Positions 1 to 40,029 of a DNA stretch of 40,029 nucleotides are shown here, piece after piece. The stretch lies in NCBI GenBank assembly GCA_003427395.1, contig BFEA01000409.1, positions 1,177,922-1,217,950 of the forward strand, in the 5' to 3' direction. The notes below the pieces were generated by a model. The model was not told where the DNA came from. It made no database searches and was given only the letters and a program-made list of their open reading frames with translations. A program made the translations under genes and the position numbers. The stretch comes from Chara braunii (Eukaryota > Streptophyta > Charophyceae > Charales > Characeae). The first letter of the stretch is position 1, and each line of letters opens with the position of its first letter.

Positions 1-2408
1 GGGGGTTGGGGCGGCGAGGGCAAACTCGTCAATATAATGAAGAATGAAGATAATCAGACTTAGTGTTTTTCCGAGGTTGACCTGTTCTATCCCGTATGAC
101 CTTATCTTCCTATAGTTGTCCGAATGATTCTTATTCTCTATCTCCTTCGACTTATTTGCGTCTTATTTACCTTGAGCTAAGGAAAATGAGAACAATTGAA
201 ATATATTCGCGGAGGGCACGTTCTCTCTCGAGGTAACATTTGGGGCGGGGGTTCGTTGCTTAAGGAGCCAGCCGACTCTATTATCGACCCGGAGTGAATC
301 ATTCTACAGGGGGGTATTTACCGATTCCGTGGAGACAACCCGACTTTTGAGATCTGAGCTTTGTGCTTGAGCGAGGAGGAGAGTACCCTAAACCCCTTCA
401 TATAGGGCGAGACATGCAACACTTTTACTAATGCACCTAATCAAGAACCATCCGCAAAGCATCCTGTCATCCAAGAAGATTAGAAACGTATGGAGACGGT
501 ACCTGTTGAAATTATTCATTTCAAAATACAAGTGTTTTTAACATGCAGGCAAGCGAAAAGTAGAAACAGAATAAACCTTTTCCCTTTCTCCAGTAAGCAA
601 GATCAATCCTTTTTTTAAGCATCCCTTCCTACCTACCTGCACACCAATCCGAAGCACACAAGTTGGAAAAAAACAAACGAAAATCTCATACCCAAAGTCA
701 GACCTCTCCATTTATATCCAAGCACACATTTTCTTTCTCTTTTCAATGAACATTCAATGAAAAGGGTCAAACAAGTGTGGATTCAAGCAATTGTGAAGGG
801 GAGACTGAGTCATTTAATTGACCTTGAGTGAAGTTTGAATCGACTCACTCAAGAAAGTCGATTAAGATCCCCAAAAAGGGTATTTGTCGTTGAAGTCAAT
901 AATACGAGGCCCGCAACTTCACAAGGTGTGGTCTTTCAACCAAATAGTAATATGTGTCATTCCCCAAGTGTCTGAATGAACAAGGGTCGGGTCCACTAAA
1001 GAACTGTGGTCCTAGTATCTCGGACAGTCCCAATGCAGTCTCACTGCACCATAATCCCCAAGGACTGTCCCAAATGAAACCGAATGTCTACACCGCCTCA
1101 AATTACTACGTCCCCACAAGATAGTCACGACAGTTGTTCATCTTAATCTTGAGTTGGTCTCAAAATGGTTCTAGGTGGCCTCACACTAATACTCACCGCA
1201 CCTGATGATTTCAAAACGCCAAATCACTTGCAACGCAGGGTGACCTTTGGGTGCATGCCGCAAGTATCAGGGATCGTAATGGCTACATTGTCACGCGCAT
1301 CCACACCAAATAGTTTCACCAATCCGTGCACTACAGCCTGTGGCCCCAAAACATTCCCCAAAGTTTGTCACCACTATGCCACACCGGTTCACTTAAATGG
1401 TCGTCGTCGTACAATATCACTGCGATCGTAACTTTTAAAAAAAATTGTCGTTGTTGCGTCGTCAATACCACTGCAAACGCAACTTCTAAAAAAAATCACT
1501 GTCGTCGTGTGTCAAACAGGCAACACCTCTCCTTGTCAATGCCTATCGTTGTCGTGCCGACGAACCGACAGCATACCCCTACGAAATGTTGTTGGCGTGT
1601 TAAAAATTTTGCGCAATATGGTCCCCATTTAGCATGCAACTATTACCGCATTGCCAGTGACAAGCGGATAACATCTCCCCTCATGCTAAAAGGAACCAAC
1701 ACAACGCGACGACACCGTCAAACAGACATCACCTCCCTTCATGCTGTCGCTTATCACTCAATCAAACCCCAACGCAGCCTTCCGCCCGTAGCGCCAGCGT
1801 AGGGGTGGGGCAGTGAGTTCCCAACCTCTGGCTATGGCTGCCCTCCTTCTTCTCTCTACTTCCCCTTATACCTCCATCAACAACACCGCCCCTCACAGTG
1901 TGGTGGAGCTCAATTTGCACTTGAAGTGCAAATGAGCAACATCACAACCTCAACAACTGTGAGGCAAAGTGTGGGGGTTGGTGACTTTTATAGTCAGTTG
2001 AGGACTGTGGGCAGCAGTTTGGCCCACAGTCCAAAACTCGGAGTTGGGCTAGGCCCTTGATCTGAACCCACGATCAAGGGCCACAATCCTTGATGTTCTC
2101 CTAGGGGAACCAATGTCTGCTAATCCCAGAAGCATTTGGCCTTCCCCACAGGCCACATGCTTCAGGGAATGGTTGTACCCAACTAAACTGCGGCCGTAGT
2201 CACACCCACACACATATTTACACACTCACTTAGCCACAACCAAGACCAGATACGTGGCCGTTTCTCTTTTTTAATTTTTGTTTTTCTTTTTTTTTCTTTT
2301 TTTTTCCTTTTTTTTTCCCTTTTCCTTTTCCTACCCCTCGTTTTCCGTGTGAGAGGCAACTCGTCGTTTGAAAAATGAATGAGTATCCTTCCCCCATAGT
2401 TATTTCAT
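1..2408. other. No intact gene; AT-rich decayed DNA
   Basis: Stop-rich in all frames apart from short chance ORFs. Positions about 112-500 are a diverged direct copy of 7462-7850 (see the repeat entry). Positions 1,380-1,800 show GTCGT/ACGAC-rich sequence with a continuous but unrecognised 158-codon reading frame. A pyrimidine-rich stretch follows at about 2,260-2,330. No promoter, RNA gene or domain is recognised. Confidence 0.6.
112..500 (+). repeat. Coding-derived repeat module, copy 1 of 3
   Basis: Aligns along its length with 7462-7850 on the same strand and with about 6870-7140 on the opposite strand. Translating the related frames gives shared peptides in all copies: TDSVETTRLLRSEL here against VDSVDTARLLKSEL in the minus-strand copy, and GETCNTFTNAPNQE against GETCNTLSNRPDQE. 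Here the frame is broken by stops and shifts. The pattern says the module was once translated; I do not recognise the protein. Confidence 0.6.
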
Positions 2409-2790
2409 AGAGTCAAACAACGACCATTTCGTCAAAATGGACATTTTTTATTTTTTGAACAAAATTGAAACCGAGTTTTTTTACTGAAAACTTGTCAAAA
2501 TTTGTCGTTCCTGAGGGTCCGGCGTTTTTAAAACGCTGGACCCCCTGGCCGTACATGGACCTAGCTTGAGACCAGGTATATCCAAGCAGTCATACCTGGA
2601 TGTACCTGGTCTCAAGCTAGGTCCATGTACAGCCACAGCCTGAGTCAGGGGGTCCAACGTTTTACAAACGCCGGACCCTCAGGAATAACAAATTTTGACG
2701 AGTTTTTGGCAAAAAAACTCGGTTTCAATTTTATTCAAAAAAATAAAAGATATTCATTTTGACGAAATGGCAGTTAAACTAGAGTCAAAC
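2409..2790. mobile_element. Foldback element with 10-bp flanking direct repeats
   Basis: The element 2419-2780 folds on itself. An inner pair (about 2546-2579 and 2602-2634) holds an almost perfect hairpin of GGACCTAGCTTGAGACCAGG type. Outer arms carry the GGGTCCGGCGTTT motif and the CATTTCGTCAAAATG motif in inverted order. Both sides are flanked by AGAGTCAAAC (2409-2418 and 2781-2790). A 10-bp duplication with long inverted arms fits a Mutator-like foldback element (inference). There is no transposase, so it is non-autonomous. Confidence 0.7.
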
Positions 2791-3366
2791 TCAACAAGGT
2801 TATCTCCCCTTTCCCTCACACGCGTCCATTCCTAAGCGCCAACGACACAAGGTTCGGACGCTCCAGGGTTTTGCTGCCCGTTTCAAAAGTGGACGGGCTT
2901 AGATAGCGTTACTATGATGAGCAAGGCGAATGAGTAAAAAAAAAAATATCTAAAAAAATCTAAAAAAATCTAAAAAATAATAATAATAAAAAAAAAAAAC
3001 GTACTAAGCCTACCTTAAGTGGCAACACGTTTGTCAAATGAACGAGCGTAAATCTCTACAAAACGAGGGAAAAAATGACAAAATCTAAAAAAAACTCTAA
3101 AGTAAAAACTAAAAAAAAAAAAAACAAAAAAAAACGGTTGGCCGTAAAAATGAGTGTCTGTAACTATTCATGGGGATCGTAAGTCCCCATCAGTTCCTAA
3201 TGCGCCACATGGCGCTTTTCTTTTAATTTTTTCTTTAGGTTTTTTTTTTTCCCCCTTCCGTTCGCAGGATCAACGGTCACGTCAGTTGTGTGGCCTACAA
3301 CCACGAACTGCTAAAATGTAGACCAGTATTTGAATCCGAATGGATTCAGAAAAAAAAAAAATTAAC

Positions 3367-3413
3367 TTCTTGATTTATACGTGTCATTCTTGCACAAGGG
3401 CAATGTTAATCTT
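3367..3413 (-). pseudogene. Decayed U6 snRNA-derived fragment
   Basis: On the minus strand this reads as the central and 3' part of U6 snRNA. Compared with the better copy at 18101-18197 there are about seven to eight mismatches over roughly 47 nt, mostly transitions. No Sm-independent flanks, promoter or full 5' stem remain, so it is not functional. Confidence 0.65.
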
Positions 3414-3415
3414 GA

Positions 3416-3453
3416 CACGACTGATTTCAGTCGTGCAATCTTGAAGATTGTGC
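3416..3453. repeat. Two adjacent short hairpins
   Basis: CACGACTGATTTCAGTCGTG at 3416-3435 is a 9-bp inverted repeat with a two-base loop. It is followed at once by a second hairpin (CAATCTTGAAGATTG). They abut the U6 fragment. Function is unknown; there is no gene to terminate here. Confidence 0.5.
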
Positions 3454-4426
3454 GGTCAAAATCGGATGCGGCTAATTGTCCTGACCCTTAGGGCTGCTCC
3501 AAAAGTAGCGTACCCCGTAGGCCCAGTGCGAGTCGATACCTGTGTCTGCGGGGTAAGAGTCCGACACTGTAATCTACTGGGCTAACTCCTACTCCGAAAG
3601 AAGTTGGAGTGCTTTTCCTTATGAAGAACTCCTTGCCTCAGAGGGCAACCCTTTAGTGGTTTGGTAGGCTTTGCCTACGTCGCCCTATTACATGGTTGGC
3701 TACTCGTCTTTCAACCGGATGAGCATCCAACTAGTAGGCCACAATGTCGGGTTGTTAGACCCTCCGCATGGACTCAAACCCTTCACGTATACCTAGAAGA
3801 TAAATAATTTTAGGTGTTCACGACATCTATTTCACCGCGTTGCGACTGCAAATCTATCATGATCACTGGTTTTCGACTACTTAGACCCCGAACCGCACGG
3901 TTGCTAAGTCGTGCATCCTTATAATAGGTTTAGAATAAATATTTCAAACGGTCGTACGCCCCTGCGACTTTACCAAACATGGGAAGAAACCGGTCACGCC
4001 ACTGACTCTCACTGTCATTTCCGGATGTCGCAGATGTCCGGACTTAGGTTAAAAAAAAAATAACGCTTCGGTCATTGGTATGGCGGAATATTTCTTAGGA
4101 AGACACTTCAACCTCATCAAGATAAAAATTTCCACAAATATTAGACAGTGTCCGACATTTAAAATACTAAGTAGATACCCTTATAGGGGTTTTTGCTCCG
4201 ACAATACTCCTGCTCGGACATAATTCTCAGACCCCATTGAACGACGTCCTCGTCGTTCATTATCAAAATAAGAAATCAGAATCCTTCAAGTTATAAAATT
4301 TACATATGAGAGCAACGATCACAATACACAATAATTCAAACAATCGTCCAGAACTATGACATACTTTTCAACAAAGGAAAATATTAATATAACTACAAAA
4401 CTTAATTCGCCCTTAAAATGTTTTTA

Positions 4427-4870
4427 CTATAACATCAAAACTTTAAATTTTGCCCAGATTATATTTCTGAAAGCCGAAATGAGGATCTTTTTCTGAATGG
4501 TCCCGGCATCATCCCACAGGCAGCAACTCAAAAAATATTTAGTCTTTCGGAATGATACCGGAAGCCCTCCAACCAGTTCCCAAACAAAATTTATTTGGTT
4601 GATACTTTCATTTATCCAAAAAAATAGGATTAACCCTCTCGCGGGTGTTTTAAAAATCAACTTCATAAAATAGTTCAGATAAAGTTCGAACTTACCATTC
4701 ATGAGGGAAATCATCCGTCCAAAGTTCCTCATCCAAGTTTTGATTTCATTCCAACAACTATCATAGTTGTTGTTTCTGAACCATTTGTGATACGCGTAAA
4801 AGAGTGGTGTAATCCGCTTAACAGGATAACATTTTGACATCAAGCCCCGCATTAGATCGAACCTCACCAC
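4427..4870 (-). CDS. Unrecognised 147-codon open frame, possibly a relic
   Basis: A continuous minus-strand frame rich in aromatic and hydrophobic residues, unusually long for AT-rich sequence. I recognise no domain. No upstream promoter, partner exon or polyadenylation signal is evident. It may be a remnant of a mobile element like the coding-derived modules nearby, or chance. Confidence refers to its being a real or former coding segment. Confidence 0.15.
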   Translation of the reverse strand: MVRFDLMRGLMSKCYPVKRITPLFYAYHKWFRNNNYDSCWNEIKTWMRNFGRMISLMNGKFELYLNYFMKLIFKTPARGLILFFWINESINQINFVWELVGGLPVSFRKTKYFLSCCLWDDAGTIQKKILISAFRNIIWAKFKVLML

Positions 4871-5417
4871 ATTCCCTCTGATTCCAGTATTGTGACCTTA
4901 TCAATCCCCTGCATATAGAGTAGGACAACCCCACCTCACATAACCCAGGCTGATCAGATTTCAGCCATAGAATTATGATGACTTGGTTCGCCACGAGGTT
5001 AGGTGACTAATAGTTTTTCTTTATAAAAATAAAAAAAAAAATTGTCTCGAAAAAATTATTTTTTTAATTTTTAAAATTCAAAGACGAAGTTAAAAAAAAA
5101 GTGCATATCATTTTATGTTATTTTTATATTTTTTTTTAACTCTAAAATAAATCTTGAAAATCACGACAGAAAGGGAGGCGACCGTGATCACGATCGTCCA
5201 CCGAGTTTGCCGCACGGTCGCAGCCGCGGGTAATATATAGCTCCAACAGAAAAAAATTCATGAGAAATGAAAGTTGAAAAAATATTCCATAAAAAAAAAA
5301 AATCTTTTATATTTGTATATTATAATTCCAATGTTCGTCCAATTCTAAAATTTTCAATTTAGTTTGATAAGTTCCCGTCTAAATATGAATTTTCTCTTCC
5401 AACTACATCTATTTGTT

Positions 5418-5597
5418 CAAGATGGGATAAAAGTTTGGACGAGTTTATGAAATATTTTAATTAAACTTTTATTCTACTACAACAAATATCTTCTAATTTA
5501 GATTGGATTAACCTATTTATGACTGAAAATCCTTACTTAGAATGAAAGTTCAATTAAAATATTTCATGAACTTATCCAGACTTTCATTCCATCTCTA
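5418..5597. repeat. AT-rich foldback (arms about 62 bp)
   Basis: Positions 5418-5480 and the reverse complement of 5536-5597 align closely; both contain ATGAAATATTTTAATT within the arm. The spacer is about 55 bp. This looks like a small decayed inverted-repeat element. No flanking duplication was identified. Confidence 0.65.
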
Positions 5598-6481
5598 GCA
5601 TGCAGTTCAAATAATAAGGGATACCCTATTCTTGGAAGGAAAATTTTCACGTAAGACATAAAATTTTAAAATTGGAATGACATTTTTTTAAATGGAATGA
5701 AAATTTTAAATTTAGAATATAATTTTACTCTAGAATGATTATTTAATTCTGGGAAATTTTTATGTTGTGCACTACCACCTACAAAGCTCTCTACTACCTA
5801 CAAAGCTCACAAGTCCATCATAAAATTATTGTGACATGATAGCAACTTACAACCAACTTCAATTAAACATGTTTAACAGTAAGAATATCATTCACAACAA
5901 AAACTTTCATGTGAAATTTTATAAGGATCCAAGTCAATCGTCTTCCACTCATAGTTAGGGTTTATCCATATTCTGCAAAAAAAAAAAAAAAAAAAAAACC
6001 TTAGCCGAATCATTCAACAAAAATTTCAGATAGAATCAACAATCTGTTTATATTGATTCAAAATTCAACAAGTAACGACAACCGAATGGACTCAAAGTTT
6101 ATATGTAGATCATAAGGTCCTCAAAACTTAAGAATAGTGTATCAAAGATAAAAAAAAAAAGTGATGGAATTCATGACCATTATGATCATTCAACTTTTCT
6201 CACATACAATCGAAAAATACATCTCTAATAATTTTTTATTCCTTCTTAGTAGGGAAAACGAGCATATGACTCCAATCTACACAAACTTTATCCTCTCGTT
6301 TTCTTACAATCATTTTTTCAATATCACGATTAATACGTCTGTAAAATTTTGTCTTATGGCGCCACATGCCATAATACGTACATCTTCAATGCTTATAATG
6401 TTTTTTCCTTACATAATCCTTCCGACACACTTGGTTAAACGCCAAGTGGACCTGAGCATCGTCCGTCCCTTAGGGTGTTGA

Positions 6482-6745
6482 TCACCTAAGTACGAAGCGG
6501 ATATCGGTTGACCAGGTCGGCCTTAACCAAGTGTGAAACCCAAAAATTAATCTTAGTCCCTTAAACACCAGTAAAAAAAAAATGTTATAAACACCACACA
6601 CACTCACATCAAAAGGAATCGACAGTAGTCGATAGGCATGCATATCCAATATGAAATGATAACTAAAATAATTCAAATCATCATATGGTATATCCGATAG
6701 CACAAAATCGCAATAAAAACTCGACCACATCAGGTCAAAACTCAA
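6482..6745 (-). pseudogene. Relic coding segment in left arm of the inverted repeat
   Basis: The minus-strand translation includes FYCDFVLSDIPYDDLNYF followed by DMHAYRLLSIPFDV. The + strand of the right arm (about 7,980-8,160) encodes FYFDFVSLDVRYDDSNSF and DIHSYRLRTVPFEI. Amino-acid similarity with silent differences suggests past protein constraint. The family is not recognised, and I do not claim the YDD is a polymerase motif. Confidence 0.4.
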
Positions 6746-6871
6746 TATAAATTTTACTGAACCGCCAACAGAAAGTTGAGTTTAACAATATCCTCGATGT
6801 AGCCGACAAGGTAGTAAAATTGCCTTAGTTTTGACTTGATGAGACGAATTGCCAAAGTTATTCATTCCAGC

Positions 6872-7219
6872 CTACCGCTTAGGCACGCCCGCATCTGTCT
6901 TCGTACGTTTGTAATTTTTTTGGATGACAGGCTTCTTTGCGGACGATTCTTGATCAGGTCTATTACTTAAAGTGTTGCATGTCTCTCCCTCTAGGAAGTG
7001 GTCTGGGGTACTTCCCCTCCTCGCCCGAGCACGAAGCTCGGATTTAAGAAGTCGAGCTGTATCCACCGAATCGACAAGTACCCCCTGTAGAACGGTCCAC
7101 TCTAGGTAGTCGTTAGACACTCCTCGGGGATGTGATTTCAAGGATTTCATCATCGTTCCACCTGCCCTCGGAGCCCACTTTCGAAAATAAAATGTAAAAA
7201 CACACTTAGGATAAATCAT
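6872..7219 (-). pseudogene. Coding-derived module, copy 2 of 3 (left arm)
   Basis: A 115-codon open frame whose central and C-terminal part contains VDSVDTARLLKSELRARA, DHFLEGETCNT and PVIQKNYKRTKTD. It is the best-preserved copy; the other two (112-500 and 7462-7850, + strand) have stops or frame breaks. Product unknown; likely a former mobile-element or repeat protein. Confidence 0.4.
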
Positions 7220-7461
7220 CTGGCTCCGAGGATTTCACTTGCAAATCATTCTCGCCTCCAAAGGACCTCGCGAGGTCCTTTCAAAATGGAGCCTGAGGAT
7301 TTGCGATTCACATGGTATTGGCGACCTGTTTGTGTGACAAAAAAACTTGCGTTTTGAAATGGTTAATTGCGTGGGCACCGTAAAACGAATTCAATTCAAA
7401 TAAAACAGATAAGGTCAAACGAACGTAGTTTTTTTTATCCTGAATGATTTTTATCTGTCCA

Positions 7462-7850
7462 AATGGTTTTCATTCTCTATAACTTCCAACTCTTTTCAAA
7501 TGAGTTACCGTGGACAAGGGAGGATAACAATTAAAAATTTATTTGCGGTAGACTCTTTCTCTTTTTCAAGGACGCATCTGGGGCAGGGGTTCATTGCTTT
7601 AGGAGCGGACGCTGTTATCGACCTAGAGTGGACCGTTCTACGGGGGGGTACTTTGTCGATTCGGTGGAGACGGCCTGACGTCTGAGATCCGAGCTCTATG
7701 CTCGGGTGAGGAGTACCCTAGACCACTTCCTAGAGGGTGAGACACGCAACACTTCAAGTAATGCACCTGATCAATAATCATTCGCAAAACAGTCTGTCAT
7801 CCAAGAAAATTAGAAATGTATGAAGACGGGTATGTGGGTCTAGTTTTAAG
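7462..7850 (+). pseudogene. Coding-derived module, copy 3 of 3 (right arm)
   Basis: Counterpart of 6872-7140 on the opposite strand and of 112-500 on the same strand. The frame from 7500 (about 61 codons) reads through LEWTVLRGG and then breaks; peptides like DHFLEGETRNT continue in another frame. Stops mark it as degenerate. Confidence 0.45.
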
Positions 7851-7859
7851 TGAGTTAGA

Positions 7860-8159
7860 ATGAATAACTTTGGCAGCGTATCTCATCGAGTCAAAACGGA
7901 GTTTGTCCGACTACTTTATCGACTGTATTTATGTTATTATCGAAAACCAACTTCTCGTTGGTGGCCGTATGATTTTTGGAGAGTTCAACCCGGTTTGGTC
8001 GGATTTTATTTTGATTTTGTGTCTTTGGATGTACGATATGATGATTCAAATTCTTTCGATTATTATTTTATGTGGGATATACATTCCTATCGATTAAGGA
8101 CGGTTCCTTTTGAAATAAATAAGTGTGGTTGTTGTAACTTTCGTTTGACTAATGTTTAA
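7860..8159 (+). pseudogene. Relic coding segment in right arm
   Basis: A 99-codon open frame whose second half matches the minus-strand relic at 6482-6745 in peptide sequence (YDDSNSF, PFEI, KCG). It lies downstream of module copy 3 in the same order as the left arm. Not a recognised family. Confidence 0.35.
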
Positions 8160-8300
8160 AGGGACAAGGGGGTTTCGCGCTTGGTTGAGACCATCCTTCA
8201 AGTTATCGACCGGCGTACGCTTCGTACACAGGAGAGCAGCGCTCTAAGGAACGGACGACGTCCGAGTTCAATAGGCGTTTTAATCGCGCGTACCTATACT

Positions 8301-10187
8301 ACAACGAGCGAGCAAACACCCTCGCTGACCCACCTCTGCAATTGCATTTAAAAACTTTCGCATGTGGGTCCGTAGCTCGGTAGGGATACACCCCTAAGGG
8401 TGGTGACAACCCCTTAGGGAAGCAAGTTGTGCCCTGCGGGAACCTATCCTATCGTAGGGGCCCGCGAGATGTACAGCTGGCGCACCCGGTTAGAGCGGCG
8501 AAGGGAAGACACGACCGCGGCCGTCTCGGCGCTTCGCAGGATCATAAATGCGTCGTCTCCAAGTTGTCTCTTTGGTTATGTTGTTTTTGTTTAACTCCTG
8601 CGCGACATGGTCGGGAGGGCTCCCGCCTCTTCGCAAGAAAAAGGCGGGGGCCGATGCGCTCGACAATGGCCAGTGTCACCGCCACCACCGCCGTCTTCTC
8701 AATGGATGTCAACACCACACGCCCATCTCAACATTGCTCTTGAGCGGACATCCCAAACCGCACCACGAACACACCTCCCCCGACTGCGTATAATCGTATA
8801 AAATTGGCCACGGCAAGTCCCCGGGGATTTGTTATCGGAGCCATTCCTCGAGGATTGGTGGAACGCCGCTGCCAAAACTCCAAAATTTCCCCGAGGATGC
8901 CCTGAGGAGTGTCTAACGAGGCCCTGAGTCTGACAGCTCTCGAATAGGTTTTGGGCATCCCCCATCAAGAGTTCATGCCGCCATGCCACACTCTTCAAAC
9001 TTCAAGTTTCAAGCGTAATGCAGCGAGGCCCATAGACTTGCATTTGGACAACACGAGATAATAAACAAAACAGTTTGGTGGTGGGGGGGGGGATGTAGCT
9101 CCCCTCCGTACCCTGCCTTATATCCCGCACCGTACCCTGCCTGACAAGCATCTCTCAGCATGCGATCCAAGGCCACAAACGGCCTGCACGCTGCGTACGC
9201 CCTCACGGTAAGTCAAATGTGTGCAGAAGGTTTCCGCTGTGTAGCGGGTCCGTTCCCCTGTGTGTGTAGAAGATTTCGGCCATTCGATTGACTGTGGTGC
9301 AAGCCGTCAGATTGTGATGAATTGCCAGGGGACAAGCGTAAGGGCTGCGGGTCCATGCCCGTAGAAATTTTGCAAGAAGGGCGCGAACCGGTGGGAGTGT
9401 CAATTGGCGCCACGCGTTGACAGCAGTGCGCGGGGGCTCCAACTGACGCATCGATCAGGGAAACGTCATGTCGAATGGTCGGCCGAAGAAAAAGCGAAAT
9501 ACGAAAACAAAAATGAAAAAAAACGAAAACGGAAAGTACACGGCGGAGAGAAAAGACGAGATAGGTGGTTGGGCGGTCGATTGATCACCCGGGGCTAGGT
9601 CCCACTTGCACGAGTTAAGAGATAGAGACCGTAGATAGCCGAGATCGACGGCCGAAATCTCCTAATCCGTGCAAGTGGGACCTTGCCCCCGGCAAGGCAG
9701 GCAGGGGAGGAGAGGGAGCAGGGGGGAGGAGGAAGGCAGCGCGGCAGAGGAACAGGCGCCCCGATCCCCGGTTGTTACCTATGTGCGCAGATTGATCCCG
9801 GCAGTTAAAAGCCGCCATTAATAATTCCGGGGACGTGCACGTTCTCTCTGTGCTACAAGTAAAAGCGAGCAAAGTGGTGGGGCGAAAAGCAGTAACGTGG
9901 CGGGAAGAGGTGCATGGGCAGCGCGGGAGTTGTAGGCGGTCAGCTCGGTCGTTTCTGCTCGAAAGGGCCAGCGGGAGATCGGCTGCGCGCTCTTCGATTC
10001 CCCCGACTTGCCATAGCCCAAGCTGCCATGTCGTGAACGGGACGACTGTTTCGAGTGTATTGTCCTATGTAGGTGCTGTTGCTGGTGGAGGCATTGTTCG
10101 TTCGTCTACCTGAAGAGGAGAAGAGCGAATAACTGAACACTGTTAAATTAGTTTGGAGGGAGAAAAGCAGAGTGCGGGGAGGGGACA
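8301..10187. promoter_or_regulatory. Upstream region of the malic enzyme gene; no core promoter identified
   Basis: GC-balanced DNA that clearly contrasts with the AT-rich DNA to its left. I find no convincing TATA box or intact upstream gene; short open frames here lack conserved features. It holds a family A inverted-repeat element at 9591-9690. The 5' UTR start cannot be placed from sequence alone. Confidence 0.35.
9591..9690. mobile_element. MITE family A, copy 1 (upstream of the gene)
   Basis: Terminal inverted repeats of the form GGGGCTAGGTCCCACTTGCA, facing CCTTGCCCC at the other end. The reverse complement of the copy at 16084-16186 matches nearly base for base, so the family has been active recently relative to its surroundings. 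No coding capacity. Confidence 0.75.

Positions 10188-40029
<29,842 letters not shown>

Larger units (their letters stand above)
2791..5417. other. AT-rich stretch without a recognised gene
   Basis: Contains A-rich low-complexity sequence (about 2,936-3,000, 3,060-3,130), a U6-derived fragment at 3367-3413, two small adjacent hairpins at 3416-3453, and an open minus-strand frame at 4427-4870. Nothing else is recognised. Confidence 0.5.
6430..8300. repeat. Large imperfect inverted repeat (about 0.8-1.0 kb arms) around a 22-bp palindrome
   Basis: The centre at 7260-7281 is a perfect palindrome built on AAAGGACCTCGCGAGGTCCTTT. Moving outward, both arms carry the same ordered blocks: CAAATC...CTCC, the coding-derived module, a YDD-(S/L)-N-x-F peptide frame, TTTAA-GGGAC...GGGTTTC, GCTTCGTAC, and CTAAGG-ACGGACGA near 6,460 and 8,255. 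The left arm is shorter by about 170 bp through deletions. Both arms are diverged and have stops, so this is an old structure. Confidence 0.7.

Noticed and set aside
1326-1802. 158-codon + strand open frame
   Set aside because: Lies in GTCGT/ACGAC-biased low-complexity sequence; the translation has no recognisable features.
6482-8160. Reverse transcriptase because of the YDD peptide
   Set aside because: The surrounding residues do not match reverse transcriptase motifs, and one tripeptide is not evidence.
8548-8793. Small secreted protein starting MRRLQVVSLVMLFLFNSC
   Set aside because: The start resembles a signal peptide, but the rest is His/Pro-rich without features, and three frames are open at once in GC-rich DNA.

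Overview
The window is nuclear DNA from a green-lineage (streptophyte) eukaryote. Two things show this: a malic enzyme gene cut into small exons by GT-AG introns, and four retroposed sequences derived from U6 snRNA whose 5' stem is of the plant type. A large, repeat-rich charophyte-alga genome such as Chara fits the very long introns and the Illumina mate-pair adapter left in the assembly. The species is an inference, not a proof.

Layout. (1) 1 to about 8,400: AT-rich, decayed repeat DNA with no intact gene. It holds a 362-bp foldback element with 10-bp flanking repeats, a smaller AT-rich foldback, a U6 fragment changed mostly by transitions, and a roughly 1.8-kb imperfect inverted repeat centred on a perfect 22-bp palindrome near 7,270. 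The inverted repeat carries a divergent, formerly coding module whose third copy lies at the left edge of the window. (2) About 8,400 to 10,187: GC-balanced DNA forming the upstream region of the gene, with one miniature inverted-repeat element about 500 bp before the start codon. (3) 10,188 to the right edge: one + strand gene for an NAD(P)-dependent malic enzyme. Nine exons are visible (465 codons, in frame, all splice sites GT-AG). The gene is cut off by the window edge, so roughly the last 120-200 residues are missing. Exon 1 (organelle-targeting leader plus the start of the enzyme) is separated from exon 2 by a 19.2-kb intron; the other introns are 0.66-3.1 kb.

Intron 1 is a dense collection of repeats. 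It holds at least five families of short terminal-inverted-repeat elements (named A-E here), three U6 retrosequences, a LINE-like 3' end with a 17-bp target duplication, a 27-bp micro-retroinsertion, minisatellites, a hairpin array and many local tandem duplications. Two insertions have a matching unoccupied site elsewhere in the intron. Near 20.5-20.8 kb the assembly contains Nextera mate-pair adapter sequence next to a duplicated segment, so intron 1 length and order there are unreliable.

No operon, CRISPR array, intact RNA gene or second convincing protein gene was found. The biology here is one central-metabolism enzyme (oxidative decarboxylation of malate to pyruvate and CO2) in a gene greatly enlarged by small mobile elements.
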